From an uncultured Clostridia bacterium (GTDB lineage: Bacteria; Bacillota; Clostridia; TANB77; CAG-508), in assembly GCA_947631145.1 (NCBI GenBank), contig CANRKF010000005.1, forward strand, positions 1 to 49,880: a stretch of DNA of 49,880 bases. The letters are read 5' to 3'. The notes below the pieces were generated by a model. That model saw nothing but the letters and a program-made list of their open reading frames with translations. It did no database searches and had not been told where the DNA came from. A program made the translations under genes and the position numbers. Below are positions 36,358-43,733 of this stretch, piece after piece; position 1 is the first letter of the stretch, and each line of letters starts with the position of its first letter.

Positions 36358-36490
36358 TAAATAAACGAATACTAAAAAAAATAAACGCTTAAAAAAATGA
36401 ACAAATATTAAAAAAAATTAAACGCTTAAAAAAATGAACAAATATTAAAAAAAATTAAACGCTTAAATAATGAAAAAATACTAAAAAATA
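36358..36490 (+). repeat. Tandem repeat of about 37 bp, 3.5 copies
   Basis: The unit AAAAATTAAACGCTTAAAAA plus AATGAACAAATATTAA recurs at about 36363, 36384, 36421 and 36458. It lies between the DUF1858 gene and the tRNA cluster. No function can be seen. Confidence 0.7.
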
Positions 36491-36583
36491 AAAAGTAAAA
36501 AAAGTTATTATTTGTAGCCCACAAAAAAAGAACATCAAAATTACATTTTTATATAAATTTCTATAAAAAATTTAAAAAATATC

Positions 36584-36648
36584 TTGACAAACCAAATAAA
36601 ATAGTTTAAAATAAAGCTTGTGTTAACTCAAACGAGAGTTGCAAGCTT
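36584..36648 (+). promoter_or_regulatory. tRNA-cluster promoter and leader hairpin
   Basis: TTGACA (36584-36589), a 17-nt spacer and TAAAAT (36607-36612). Directly downstream AAGCTTG (36614-36620) and CAAGCTT (36642-36648) enclose a second stem, AACTC/GAGTT. This stable leader hairpin ends 7 nt before tRNA-Lys. Confidence 0.75.
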
Positions 36649-36655
36649 GAAACTT

Positions 36656-36731
36656 GGGTCATTAGCTCAGGTGGTAGAGCACTTGACTTTTAATCAAGTT
36701 GTCCGCGGTTCGAGTCCGCGATGGCTCACCA
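36656..36731 (+). tRNA. tRNA-Lys (UUU anticodon)
   Basis: Acceptor GGGTCAT with ATGGCTC, D-arm AGCTCAGGTGGTAGAGC, anticodon stem-loop CTTGACTTTTAATCAAG (anticodon TTT), T-loop GGTTCGAGTCC, encoded CCA. It is first in the three-tRNA transcript. Confidence 0.97.
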
Positions 36732-36781
36732 ACTCTAGGGTTTAAGCATAAACCTTAAATCCTAGAAATGTTTTATTTCAT

Positions 36782-36856
36782 GGCCCCGTGGTCAAGCGGT
36801 TAAGACATCGCCCTTTCACGGCGGAGACATGGGTTCAATTCCCGTCGGGGTCACCA
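36782..36856 (+). tRNA. tRNA-Glu (UUC anticodon)
   Basis: Acceptor GGCCCCG with CGGGGTC, anticodon loop CCTTTCACG (anticodon TTC), T-loop GGTTCAATTCC, encoded CCA. Second tRNA of the cluster. Confidence 0.96.
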
Positions 36857-36862
36857 ATATAT

Positions 36863-37173
36863 GCCACTTTAGCTCAGCTGGTAGAGCAACTGACTTGTGG
36901 GATAGATAAAACTAAAAGTTTTATTTTGAACTATCTTGCACCTTTATATGGAAACATATAAAGTGGATACCGCTAATTCGGGGAAGGCTTTAAAATGCTA
37001 ATCCCGAGCTAGAAAACATTTTGTTTTCGAGTGTAGAGACTTTATACGGTATGCCTAAGGCGAAAGCTATGGTAAAGAGAAAGTCCAGACTACAAACACA
37101 ATAAAATGTGGTAATGAAAATTATGGTAGTATGAATCAGTAGGTCATCTGTTCGAATCAGATAAGTGGCTCCA
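36863..37173 (+). tRNA. tRNA-Thr (UGU anticodon), interrupted by a group I intron
   Basis: Exon 1 is 36863-36898 (GCCACTTTAGCTCAGCTGGT ... ACTGACTTGT) and exon 2 is 37134-37173 (AATCAGTAGGTC ... AAGTGGCTCCA). Joined, they give perfect acceptor, D, anticodon (ACTGA/TCAGT around CTTGTAA) and T stems with encoded CCA. The anticodon is TGT. The 235-nt intron sits between bases 36 and 37, just after the anticodon. Without splicing no functional tRNA can form. It is last in the cluster and followed by a terminator. Confidence 0.93.
36899..37133 (+). ncRNA. Group I self-splicing intron in tRNA-Thr
   Basis: A 235-nt intron without an ORF. Exon 1 ends in T and the intron ends in G, as group I introns require. 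P1 is visible: exon TGT plus intron GGGATAG pair with CTATCTTGCA (36944-36953), placing a U-G wobble at the 5' splice site, and an inner hairpin ATAAAACT/AGTTTTAT closes it. Core elements are recognisable in the second half: GTGTAGAGACTTTATACGG and AAGAGAAAGTCCAGACTAC resemble the conserved R and S segments that form P7 and P3. The exact subgroup cannot be assigned by eye. Confidence 0.85.
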
Positions 37174-37179
37174 TTACTT

Positions 37180-37220
37180 AGAACTAGACTTGTTTAGTAC
37201 TTGTCTAGTTCTTTGTTTTT
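37180..37220 (+). terminator. Terminator of the tRNA cluster
   Basis: AGAACTAGAC (37180-37189) and GTCTAGTTCT (37203-37212) form a perfect 10-bp stem, followed by TTGTTTTT. Confidence 0.85.
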
Positions 37221-37266
37221 ATATTTTTTAATAAATGCCTATATTATTTTGAAAGGAGACATAATA

Positions 37267-37413
37267 TTGTATTGTTTAAACTGTAACAATGTAATTAATG
37301 ATAAGAAAAAGTTTTGCAATAACCAATGTCAAAAAGAATATGAATATAAAAAATATATTACTGAATGGAAAAATCAAAATACAAACGGAATAAGGGGAAA
37401 CAAGTACATATAA
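37267..37413 (+). pseudogene. HNH-endonuclease-type zinc-finger fragment
   Basis: A 48-aa frame from TTG at 37267, with AAAGGAG 8 nt upstream. It encodes MYCLNCNNVINDKKKFCNN followed by QCQKEYEYKKYITEW. The two Cys pairs (CLNC and CNNQC) plus the EYKKYITEWKN and GIRG pattern match the N-terminal zinc ribbon seen on phage-type HNH endonucleases, which continue for another 100 residues. Here the frame ends after GIRGNKYI, so the nuclease domain is missing. It may still be expressed as a small zinc protein. Family likeness is by eye. It sits just after the intron-bearing tRNA and 17 bp before fabG. Confidence 0.55.
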
Positions 37414-37430
37414 AGGAGCAAATAGAAATA

Positions 37431-38186
37431 ATGGAAGAAAACAAAGAAAAAAATATAGTAAATAAAACAATAATTGTAACAGGTGCATCAAGAGGAATAG
37501 GAGCAGAAATTGTAAAATTATTAGCAAATGAAAATTATAATATTGTTTTAAATTATAATAAATCAGAAAATAAAGCAAAAGAAATAAAAGAAAACTTATT
37601 AAAAGAAAATAAAGCAATAGAAATTTTCAAAGCAGATGTATCAAAAAGAGAAGAAGTAAAAAAATTAGTGAAATTCACCTTAGAAAAATTTAAAACAATA
37701 GATATATTAATTAATAATGCAGGAATAGCAAGTGAGAAACTATTTACAGAAATTACAGATGAAGAATGGGCAACAATGTTAAACACAAATTTGAATTCTG
37801 TATTTTACTGTTCACAAGAAGTTTTAAAAGAAATGATAAATAAAAAGCAAGGCTGTATTATAAATATATCTTCTATATGGGGAATAACAGGAAGTTCTTG
37901 CGAAGTAGCATATTCAACCACAAAAGCAGGAATTAATGGATTAACAAAAGCATTAGCAAAAGAAGTAGGACCATCAAATATTAGAGTAAATGCTTTAGCA
38001 CCGGGAATAGTAGAAACTGAAATGAACTCATATTTAAGTGATCAAGAAAAAAATGAAATAAAAGAAGAAATACCATTAAATAGAATAGGAAAGCCCAGTG
38101 ATATTGCAAAATGTGTAAAATGGTTAATTGAAGATAATTATACAACAGGGCAAATAATTTCTATAAATGGAGGATGGTATATTTAA
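37431..38186 (+). CDS. fabG: FabG-like short-chain dehydrogenase (3-oxoacyl-ACP reductase)
   Basis: A 251-aa classical SDR. The NAD(P) motif is TGASRGIG (TGxxxGIG), then NNAG, the catalytic Ser in NISSIWG, and YSTTKAG with the YxxxK pair, followed by RVNALAPGIVETEM. Sequence pattern and length fit FabG, which reduces 3-oxoacyl-ACP in fatty-acid synthesis, but the isolated location leaves room for another SDR substrate. ATG 37431 is chosen because TAAAGGAGC lies 12 nt upstream. The frame opens further upstream at 37365, overlapping the zinc-finger fragment. Confidence 0.85.
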   Translation: MEENKEKNIVNKTIIVTGASRGIGAEIVKLLANENYNIVLNYNKSENKAKEIKENLLKENKAIEIFKADVSKREEVKKLVKFTLEKFKTIDILINNAGIASEKLFTEITDEEWATMLNTNLNSVFYCSQEVLKEMINKKQGCIINISSIWGITGSSCEVAYSTTKAGINGLTKALAKEVGPSNIRVNALAPGIVETEMNSYLSDQEKNEIKEEIPLNRIGKPSDIAKCVKWLIEDNYTTGQIISINGGWYI

Positions 38187-38190
38187 AACA

Positions 38191-38216
38191 AAAAACTCTG
38201 GCGGAGTGCCAGAGTT
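38191..38216 (-). terminator. Terminator between fabG and the CBM gene
   Basis: AACTCTGGC (38194-38202) and GCCAGAGTT (38208-38216) form a 9-bp stem with a 5-nt loop. On the minus strand a T-run follows, so it serves the leftward gene. It may also end fabG transcription. Confidence 0.75.
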
Positions 38217-38224
38217 ATATTAAA

Positions 38225-38683
38225 TTATTCTGATATTTTTCTTTTATAATTTCCAGAAATTAATTTAGGCAAATAAGTAATAATTTTGTAAACTGCTAAA
38301 CGAAGTTTTTTACTCCAAATATAAGATTTTCTTAACTTTCTAGGAGTTGTAACTTCAGTATCTTCAGTAACAACTAAAGCAACTTCTACCTTTTCAATAG
38401 GAAAAATATAGTTTTGCCCATCATTATTATCCCATTCATCAGTTCCACTTCTAAAACAGAAATTAAGAGTTTCAAAACAAGCCAATTCTATTTCAGCTTG
38501 GAAACCAAGTTCTGTTTTTTCCATTTTTACTTCAGTTACATTTTCCCAATTAAGTCCAAAACCATAATGAAGATAAACTTCTTCTGAACCATCTTGAAAA
38601 AGAGTTCCTGCATAAGAAATTTTTACCTTTGTGTTTTCTACTAATTTATCTGTATTAAAGAAAATATTTTTTACTAATTCCAT
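38225..38683 (-). CDS. Cytoplasmic starch-binding-like (CBM25/53-type) protein
   Basis: A 152-aa protein. Residues 10-100 form a beta-sandwich-like region with KISYAGTLFQDGSEEVYLHYGFG and the signature EWDNNDGQNYIFPI, typical of CBM25/CBM53 starch-binding modules. There is no signal peptide or catalytic domain. The C-terminal 45 residues are basic (LRKSYIWSKKLRLAVYK). Small stand-alone proteins of this type occur in clostridia; their role is unknown but glycogen or other glucan binding is plausible. AATAAGGAGTAAGTTAA precedes the ATG. Confidence 0.7.
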   Translation of the reverse strand: MELVKNIFFNTDKLVENTKVKISYAGTLFQDGSEEVYLHYGFGLNWENVTEVKMEKTELGFQAEIELACFETLNFCFRSGTDEWDNNDGQNYIFPIEKVEVALVVTEDTEVTTPRKLRKSYIWSKKLRLAVYKIITYLPKLISGNYKRKISE

Positions 38684-38784
38684 TTAACTTACTCCTTATT
38701 TATCTCTTGTTTATCTATTTTGATATTATAATATTAAATATTTTATAATTCAAGTATTTTTGACAAAATTATTATTTCATTTTT

Positions 38785-38935
38785 GTTACAATTATTTTTT
38801 TCTTAAAGATCAATTAAATTTTAATTATTTTTCACTTCTTGGATCTTTTCTTTCAATTTGTTACAATTATTTTTTGCTTTAAAAATTAATTAAATTTTTA
38901 AGTTTCATCCACTTCTTGAACCTTTTCTTCAACTT
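38785..38935. repeat. Tandem duplication of the repressor gene's 3' end
   Basis: About 65 bp around 38790-38853 (GTTACAATTATTTTTTTC ... CACTTCTTGGATCTTTTC) is repeated with changes about 76 bp later at 38866-38930 (GTTACAATTATTTTTTGC ... CACTTCTTGAACCTTTTC). The second copy runs into the coding end of the HTH-S24 gene. Confidence 0.6.
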
Positions 38936-39512
38936 TTTCTTCAACTGTTCCAACTATTTTTCCTACAATATAAAATTCTTCTTTAGGATTTAAACAAATA
39001 TCTGCAACATCCTTATCTTCAGCTCTTAAAACAACCCCATCTTTACGAATAATAAATCTACGTATTAGTAATTTATTTTTGTAAGAAAATAATCCTAAGT
39101 CTCTATTATCTAATGGTGTATTAAATTCAACATAAACATAAGAATCCTTTTTTAATTTCGGTTCCATAGCTGTATCATTAATTTTTACCGCAATAGATGC
39201 ACCGGGAATTGTAGGAGGGCAATCAACTAAAGAACCTAAAGAATCAAAGCTAGGAATTTTATTATAAGGAATGTGAGCCTCTACTTTATATGAATGATGT
39301 TCTTCAGTTAGTTCTTTATCATAAGTATACATCAAAGGACGATAAGGAATTCCCATTGTTTTACACATATTTTTTAAAACTTTGTGGCTAGGATTTCTTT
39401 CCCCTTTTTCGATATGAGTTAAATGACCTGTATTAATATTTGTACCCCTAGCTATTCCAGCCTTTGTTAAATTATTTTGTTTACGAATATATGCAATCAT
39501 TTCACCTATCAT
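38898..39512 (-). CDS. HTH-XRE repressor with a degenerate S24 (LexA/CI-like) domain
   Basis: A 204-aa protein. Residues 1-65 are a helix-turn-helix (LTKAGIARGTNINTGHLTHIEKG). Residues 80-180 resemble the S24 peptidase domain of CI/LexA-like repressors (ASIAVKINDTAMEPKLKKDSYVYVE; LIRRFIIRKDGVVLRAED). The nucleophile Ser expected before Met-Glu-Pro is Ala (DTAMEP), and the expected Lys general base is Arg (LLIRRF), so self-cleavage is unlikely. The C-terminal 20 residues are acidic repeats (VEEKVEEKVQEVDE). AAAAAGGAGTATTCAAAATT precedes the ATG. It is divergent from the vanW-like gene. Confidence 0.8.
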   Translation of the reverse strand: MIGEMIAYIRKQNNLTKAGIARGTNINTGHLTHIEKGERNPSHKVLKNMCKTMGIPYRPLMYTYDKELTEEHHSYKVEAHIPYNKIPSFDSLGSLVDCPPTIPGASIAVKINDTAMEPKLKKDSYVYVEFNTPLDNRDLGLFSYKNKLLIRRFIIRKDGVVLRAEDKDVADICLNPKEEFYIVGKIVGTVEEKVEEKVQEVDET

Positions 39513-39701
39513 AATTTTGAATACTCCTTTTTCAAAATTTTTCTACAAGTATTATATAGAAAAATAAAAAACTTGTCTAGTAGAAAATGATAAAAAAATA
39601 TAAAATATGACAAAAATACTTTTTCTTTTTATTGTAAAACAAAAAGATATGTGGTAATATTATCTCATACAAAAGTATATATTATTATAGAGGGGAAAAT
39701 T

Positions 39702-41897
39702 ATGAAAAAGAAAGAGAACAAAAATCTTGAAATTAAAGTTGAAAAACAAAATGAAGAACTTACAAAAGAAAATAATAAGGCTTTAGAAGAAACAATTAAT
39801 GAAAACGAAAACACTAACAAACAAGTAGATAAGAAGGAAGAAAAACAAGAAATAATTAAAGGTTCTGAAAAGGTAGAAAAAAATAGTGAAAATTATGAAA
39901 AGCTAAATTTTAAAAAAAGTAAAAAACAAAAAGATAAGAACGAAAAGGTAGAAGAGCCAAAAAAAGAATTAGAAAATAATAACCAAGAAGAACCAAAAAA
40001 AGAATTAAAAAATAATAACCAAGAAGAACTAAAAAAAGAATTAAAAAATAATAACCAGGAAGAAACCAAAACAGAATTAAAATATAATAATCAAGAAGAA
40101 TTAAAAACAGAAAAATTCAAAAACAATAATCAGGATGAACAAAATAATGAAAATAAAGAATTTAAACCTGTAACAGAAAAAGAAAAACCTACATATAAGA
40201 AGAAAAAAAGTAAAAAAGGTTTAGTAATAGCAATTGTAATTACCTTACTTATTTTTGTAGCATTAGCATTTTCAGTAATATTTTCATTATTAAATATGAA
40301 TAATCAAAATATTATAGATGGAGTTTCAATTTTAGGAATAGATGTAAGTGGTTTAAGCGTTGAACAAGCCAAAAATCAAATAAATGATGCCATTGAAAAC
40401 AGATTTCAAGATGAAAATAACAATCTAATTTTAAAAAGAGACGAAGAAGAAACCAATGTAACAGCAAATACATTTAATGCAAAATTCGATGTAGATAAAG
40501 CAGTAGCAGAAGCCTATAATATTGGCAGAAAAGGAAATATAATAATAGATAATTATGAAATTCTATTTACAAAATTATCAAAAAGAAATGTAGATGCAAA
40601 GCTATATTTAGATGAAACTTTATTAAATGCAGCAGTAGAAGATGTAAGCTCTAAAATGAAAGATGTTGTTAAGGAAAGTAGTTATTACATAGAAGATGAC
40701 AATTTAATAATAGTAAAAGGAAAAGCAGGATATATAGTAGATGCTGAAGCATTGAAAAACAAAATATATTCACAACTAAGTAATATACATACAAACTATC
40801 AAGTAATTGAAATACCTACAATATATAAAGAGCCAGATCCAATTAATTTAGAAAAAATTAGAGATGAAATATATAAAGAACCACAAGATGCGTATGTTGA
40901 AAAAAATCCAACAAAAGTACATCCACATGTAGATGGTATAGATTTTGGAATTTCAATAGAAGAAGCTGAAAAATTATTAGAAACAGATCAAGAAGAATAC
41001 ACAATTCCATTAAAAATAACTGCGCCTAAAAAAACAATTAATGATTTAGGAGAAGAAGCATTTCCAGATTTACTTGCTACATTTTCAACAACTTATGATG
41101 CAAGTAATAAAAACAGAAGTACAAATATAGAATTAGCAAGTTCAAAAGTTAATGGAACAGTTATAATGCCAGGAGAAAACTTTTCATATAATACAGTAGT
41201 TGGAAGAAGAACTATAGAAGCAGGTTACAAAGAAGGAACAGCATACATAGGAGGAAAAGTAGTACCAGATGTTGGTGGAGGAATATGCCAATTATCATCC
41301 ACAATATATAATGTTGCATTATTTGCTAACTTAGAAATTGTAGAAAGAAGTAATCATATGTTTTTAACAGGATATGTAGCAGCAGGAAGAGATGCAACAG
41401 TATACTACGGAAGCATAGACTTTGTATTTAAAAATACCAGAGAATATCCTATAAAAATTGTAACGGATTCTAAAAATGGAGTATGTAAAGTTAGTATATA
41501 TGGAATAAAAGAAGAAAAAGAATATCAAGTAGTGTTACAACCTAAAATAACCTCATATATTCCATACACAACAACTTATGAAGATGATCCAACCTTAGAA
41601 GAAGGAAAAGAAGTAGTAGAGCAAGCAGGTGTAAACGGATGTAGAAGTGAATGCTATAAAATTTTAAAACTAGATGGAAAAGTAGTAGAACAAAAATTAC
41701 TTTCAAAAGATACATATAAGGCAAAAGAAAAAATAGTAAGAAGGGGAACTAAAAAAGTAGTAGCAAAACCTACTCAAAAGCCAGAGGAAACACCAAATGA
41801 AACACCAAACGAAACTCCAGTGGAAAAACCTGATGAAACTCCTAATGAAGGTCAAGAGCAGGAGCCTCAAAATAATAATCAAAATACAGCAACATAA
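39702..41897 (+). CDS. VanW/YoaR-type surface protein with G5 domain
   Basis: A 731-aa protein. Residues 1-170 are a charged Lys/Glu/Asn tail with five copies of an 11-12 residue unit (EEPKKELKNNNQ, about 85-146). One membrane helix follows (172-195, LVIAIVITLLIFVALAFSVI), then two YoaR-like peptidoglycan-binding segments (205-460), the VanW domain (461-600, GENFSYNTVVGRRT, GGGICQLSSTIYNVAL), a G5 domain (606-682) and a Pro/Glu-rich tail (TPNETPNETP). The topology is a cytoplasmic N-terminus with the rest in the wall. VanW's biochemical role is unknown. ATG 39702 follows AGAGGGGAAAATT. An upstream in-frame ATG at 39651 has no ribosome site. Confidence 0.88.
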   Translation: MKKKENKNLEIKVEKQNEELTKENNKALEETINENENTNKQVDKKEEKQEIIKGSEKVEKNSENYEKLNFKKSKKQKDKNEKVEEPKKELENNNQEEPKKELKNNNQEELKKELKNNNQEETKTELKYNNQEELKTEKFKNNNQDEQNNENKEFKPVTEKEKPTYKKKKSKKGLVIAIVITLLIFVALAFSVIFSLLNMNNQNIIDGVSILGIDVSGLSVEQAKNQINDAIENRFQDENNNLILKRDEEETNVTANTFNAKFDVDKAVAEAYNIGRKGNIIIDNYEILFTKLSKRNVDAKLYLDETLLNAAVEDVSSKMKDVVKESSYYIEDDNLIIVKGKAGYIVDAEALKNKIYSQLSNIHTNYQVIEIPTIYKEPDPINLEKIRDEIYKEPQDAYVEKNPTKVHPHVDGIDFGISIEEAEKLLETDQEEYTIPLKITAPKKTINDLGEEAFPDLLATFSTTYDASNKNRSTNIELASSKVNGTVIMPGENFSYNTVVGRRTIEAGYKEGTAYIGGKVVPDVGGGICQLSSTIYNVALFANLEIVERSNHMFLTGYVAAGRDATVYYGSIDFVFKNTREYPIKIVTDSKNGVCKVSIYGIKEEKEYQVVLQPKITSYIPYTTTYEDDPTLEEGKEVVEQAGVNGCRSECYKILKLDGKVVEQKLLSKDTYKAKEKIVRRGTKKVVAKPTQKPEETPNETPNETPVEKPDETPNEGQEQEPQNNNQNTAT

Positions 41898-41900
41898 AAA

Positions 41901-42050
41901 TAAATATTTGAATAGCATGTAAAAAATAAATATTTACATAGCATATAAAAAACAAATATTTAAATAGCATGTAAAAAATAAATATTTGAATAGTATATAA
42001 AAAGCAAATATTTAAATAGCATATAAAAAAATAAATATTTAATATAGTAT
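41901..42050 (+). repeat. Six-copy 25-27 bp repeat after the vanW-like gene
   Basis: Units of TAAATATTTGAATAGCATGT plus AAAAAA run from just after the stop codon to the terminator stem. Copies alternate TTTGAATAGCATGT and TTTAAATAGCATAT. It lies in the 3' untranslated region of the vanW-like mRNA. The rest of the 41898-42223 gap is the terminator and an AT-rich leader of rsmA. Confidence 0.75.
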
Positions 42051-42055
42051 AAAAG

Positions 42056-42088
42056 AGACTGTTAAAAAATATATAACAGTCTTTTTTT
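42056..42088 (+). terminator. Terminator of the vanW-like gene
   Basis: AGACTGTTA (42056-42064) and TAACAGTCT (42074-42082) form a perfect 9-bp stem, followed by TTTTTT. Confidence 0.85.
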
Positions 42089-42223
42089 AATTTGACTTTT
42101 ATTAAATAAGTTTATATACTAATAAGCATATATGGAAAATACAATTTTTTAAAAATAAATGGAAATTGAAGATAAATGGAAAAATTGTAAGATAAATTCA
42201 TTTATAAAGGAAAGGTAATAATT

Positions 42224-43066
42224 ATGAATCTTGAAGAAGAAACTAAATTTTTAATAAAAAAATATAATATTAGTGCTAATAAAAATTTGGGGCAAAATTT
42301 TTTAATAGATGAACAAGTAGTAGAAAATATTATAGAAGCGGCAAAAATATCACAAGAAGATGTAGTAATTGAAATAGGACCGGGCTTAGGAACTTTAACA
42401 AGCAAACTATTAGAAAAAGCAAAAAAAGTAATAGCAATTGAATTAGATAATAAAATGATTAACATATTAAAAGATAGATTTTCACTTTATAAAAATTTTA
42501 CACTATTAAATGAAGATGTATTAAAAATAAATTTTGATAAATTAATAAATGAACAGAATATTGAACAAAATGCAATAAAAATAGTAGCAAATTTACCATA
42601 TTATATTACAACACCAATTATTATGAAATTATTAGAAGAAAAAGTTCCTGCTCAAAACATTACTGTAATGGTACAAAAAGAAGTAGCAGATAGGTTAACA
42701 GCTATTCCCGGTGAAAAAGAAACAGGAGCAATAACATATTGTGTTTATTATTATTGCGAGCCAAAAAAAGTAATGGTAGTACCTAATACATCATTTATTC
42801 CAGCACCAAAAGTTAATTCAGAAGTAATAAGCTTAAATTTAAGAAAAAAAGCACCAGTACAATTAAAAGATGAAAAAAGATTTTTTCAAATAATAAAAGC
42901 AAGTTTTATGCAAAGAAGAAAAACTTTAATAAATGGACTTGCAAATTCAGGAATAGCATCAAAAGAAAAAATAAAGGAGATTCTAATTTCAATGGGACTA
43001 TCTGAAAATATAAGAGGAGAAAATTTAAGCATAGAGCAATTTGCAGAAATTGCAAATAAGTTATAA
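42224..43066 (+). CDS. rsmA: 16S rRNA dimethyladenosine transferase RsmA (KsgA)
   Basis: A 280-aa SAM-dependent enzyme that dimethylates two adjacent adenines near the 3' end of 16S rRNA. The N-terminal KKYNISANKNLGQNFLID, motif I EIGPGLGTLT, and the catalytic NLPYYITTPI (motif IV) are diagnostic for RsmA rather than Erm. The C-terminal helical domain (SFMQRRKTLINGL) is also typical. AAAGGAAAGGTAATAATT precedes the ATG. Confidence 0.97.
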   Translation: MNLEEETKFLIKKYNISANKNLGQNFLIDEQVVENIIEAAKISQEDVVIEIGPGLGTLTSKLLEKAKKVIAIELDNKMINILKDRFSLYKNFTLLNEDVLKINFDKLINEQNIEQNAIKIVANLPYYITTPIIMKLLEEKVPAQNITVMVQKEVADRLTAIPGEKETGAITYCVYYYCEPKKVMVVPNTSFIPAPKVNSEVISLNLRKKAPVQLKDEKRFFQIIKASFMQRRKTLINGLANSGIASKEKIKEILISMGLSENIRGENLSIEQFAEIANKL

Positions 43067-43211
43067 AAAATAAAAATTCTTCAAAGTAGCTAATAATTTA
43101 TTGTTCTAATTAATTGAACTAATAAAACAATAGAAATTTACTAATACTACTTGAAATAAAACGGTTTATATAATATTATTACATTAAATATAATGAAGGA
43201 GGTAGGAATAT

Positions 43212-43544
43212 ATGAAAAGTATCTTTGAATTATCAAATGAGGACATAAAAAAGCTCGAACCAGAATTTAGAAACACTTCTTATTTTAAAAAATATATGAT
43301 GTGTTATACATCTGCAATTCTAATTTTATTTTTGGGTTTTGTTTTTTTAGCATTTGTTTTATTTAATTTTGTTACAGCAGACCTTGAAAACATAGAAAAC
43401 CCATTTTATTCAGTGATTACTACATTAACTTTTGTAATAGGATGCACAATATTATTATCATGTGCTGCATTAATATCTGTAATCTTTAAATATAAAAAGC
43501 TAGACTTAATGAAACAATATTACAATGAAAAAAGTAATAAATAA
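43212..43544 (+). CDS. Small two-helix membrane protein, unknown
   Basis: A 110-aa protein with a charged N-terminal 30 residues (ELSNEDIKKLEPEFRNTSYFKKY) and two strong membrane helices (ILILFLGFVFLAFVLF and LTFVIGCTILLSCAALISVI), then a basic tail. I do not recognise a family. AATGAAGGAGGTAGGAATAT precedes the ATG. It lies between rsmA and the tRNA-Lys integration locus. Confidence 0.7.
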   Translation: MKSIFELSNEDIKKLEPEFRNTSYFKKYMMCYTSAILILFLGFVFLAFVLFNFVTADLENIENPFYSVITTLTFVIGCTILLSCAALISVIFKYKKLDLMKQYYNEKSNK

Positions 43545-43638
43545 TTTCATTAGTTGAATAGTAGAAAGAAAAAATAAATGAAATTTCAAAAAGTGGATAG
43601 AATGATAATTGCTAGCTCTACAAACTCGCAAAAAAGTA

Positions 43639-43668
43639 TTGACAAATAAGACTAAAACGTCTTATAAT
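43639..43668 (+). promoter_or_regulatory. Promoter of the tRNA-Lys(CUU) locus
   Basis: TTGACA (43639-43644), an 18-nt spacer and TATAAT (43663-43668). It lies directly upstream of the tRNA fragment at 43689, so transcription probably reads through the fragment into the intact tRNA at 43883. Confidence 0.8.
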
Positions 43669-43688
43669 AGTATTTGCAAATAAGTTAT

Positions 43689-43733
43689 GCGTCATTAGCT
43701 CAGTTGGTAGAGCAGCAGACTCTTAATCAGCTA
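43689..43733 (+). pseudogene. 5'-half fragment of a tRNA-Lys(CUU) gene
   Basis: GCGTCATTAGCTCAGTTGGT through AGAGCAGCAGACTCTTAATCA matches the first half of the intact tRNA-Lys 194 bp downstream, with differences at acceptor base 4 and in the anticodon stem. After TCTTAATCA the tRNA likeness stops; no variable region, T-arm or 3' acceptor follows. The shared block GACTCTTAATCA lies at the breakpoint, marking a probable recombination core. Confidence 0.8.

Noticed and set aside
41901..42050. CRISPR-like array after the vanW-like gene
   Set aside because: The spacing has no unique spacers and the unit is low-complexity; it is a simple tandem repeat.
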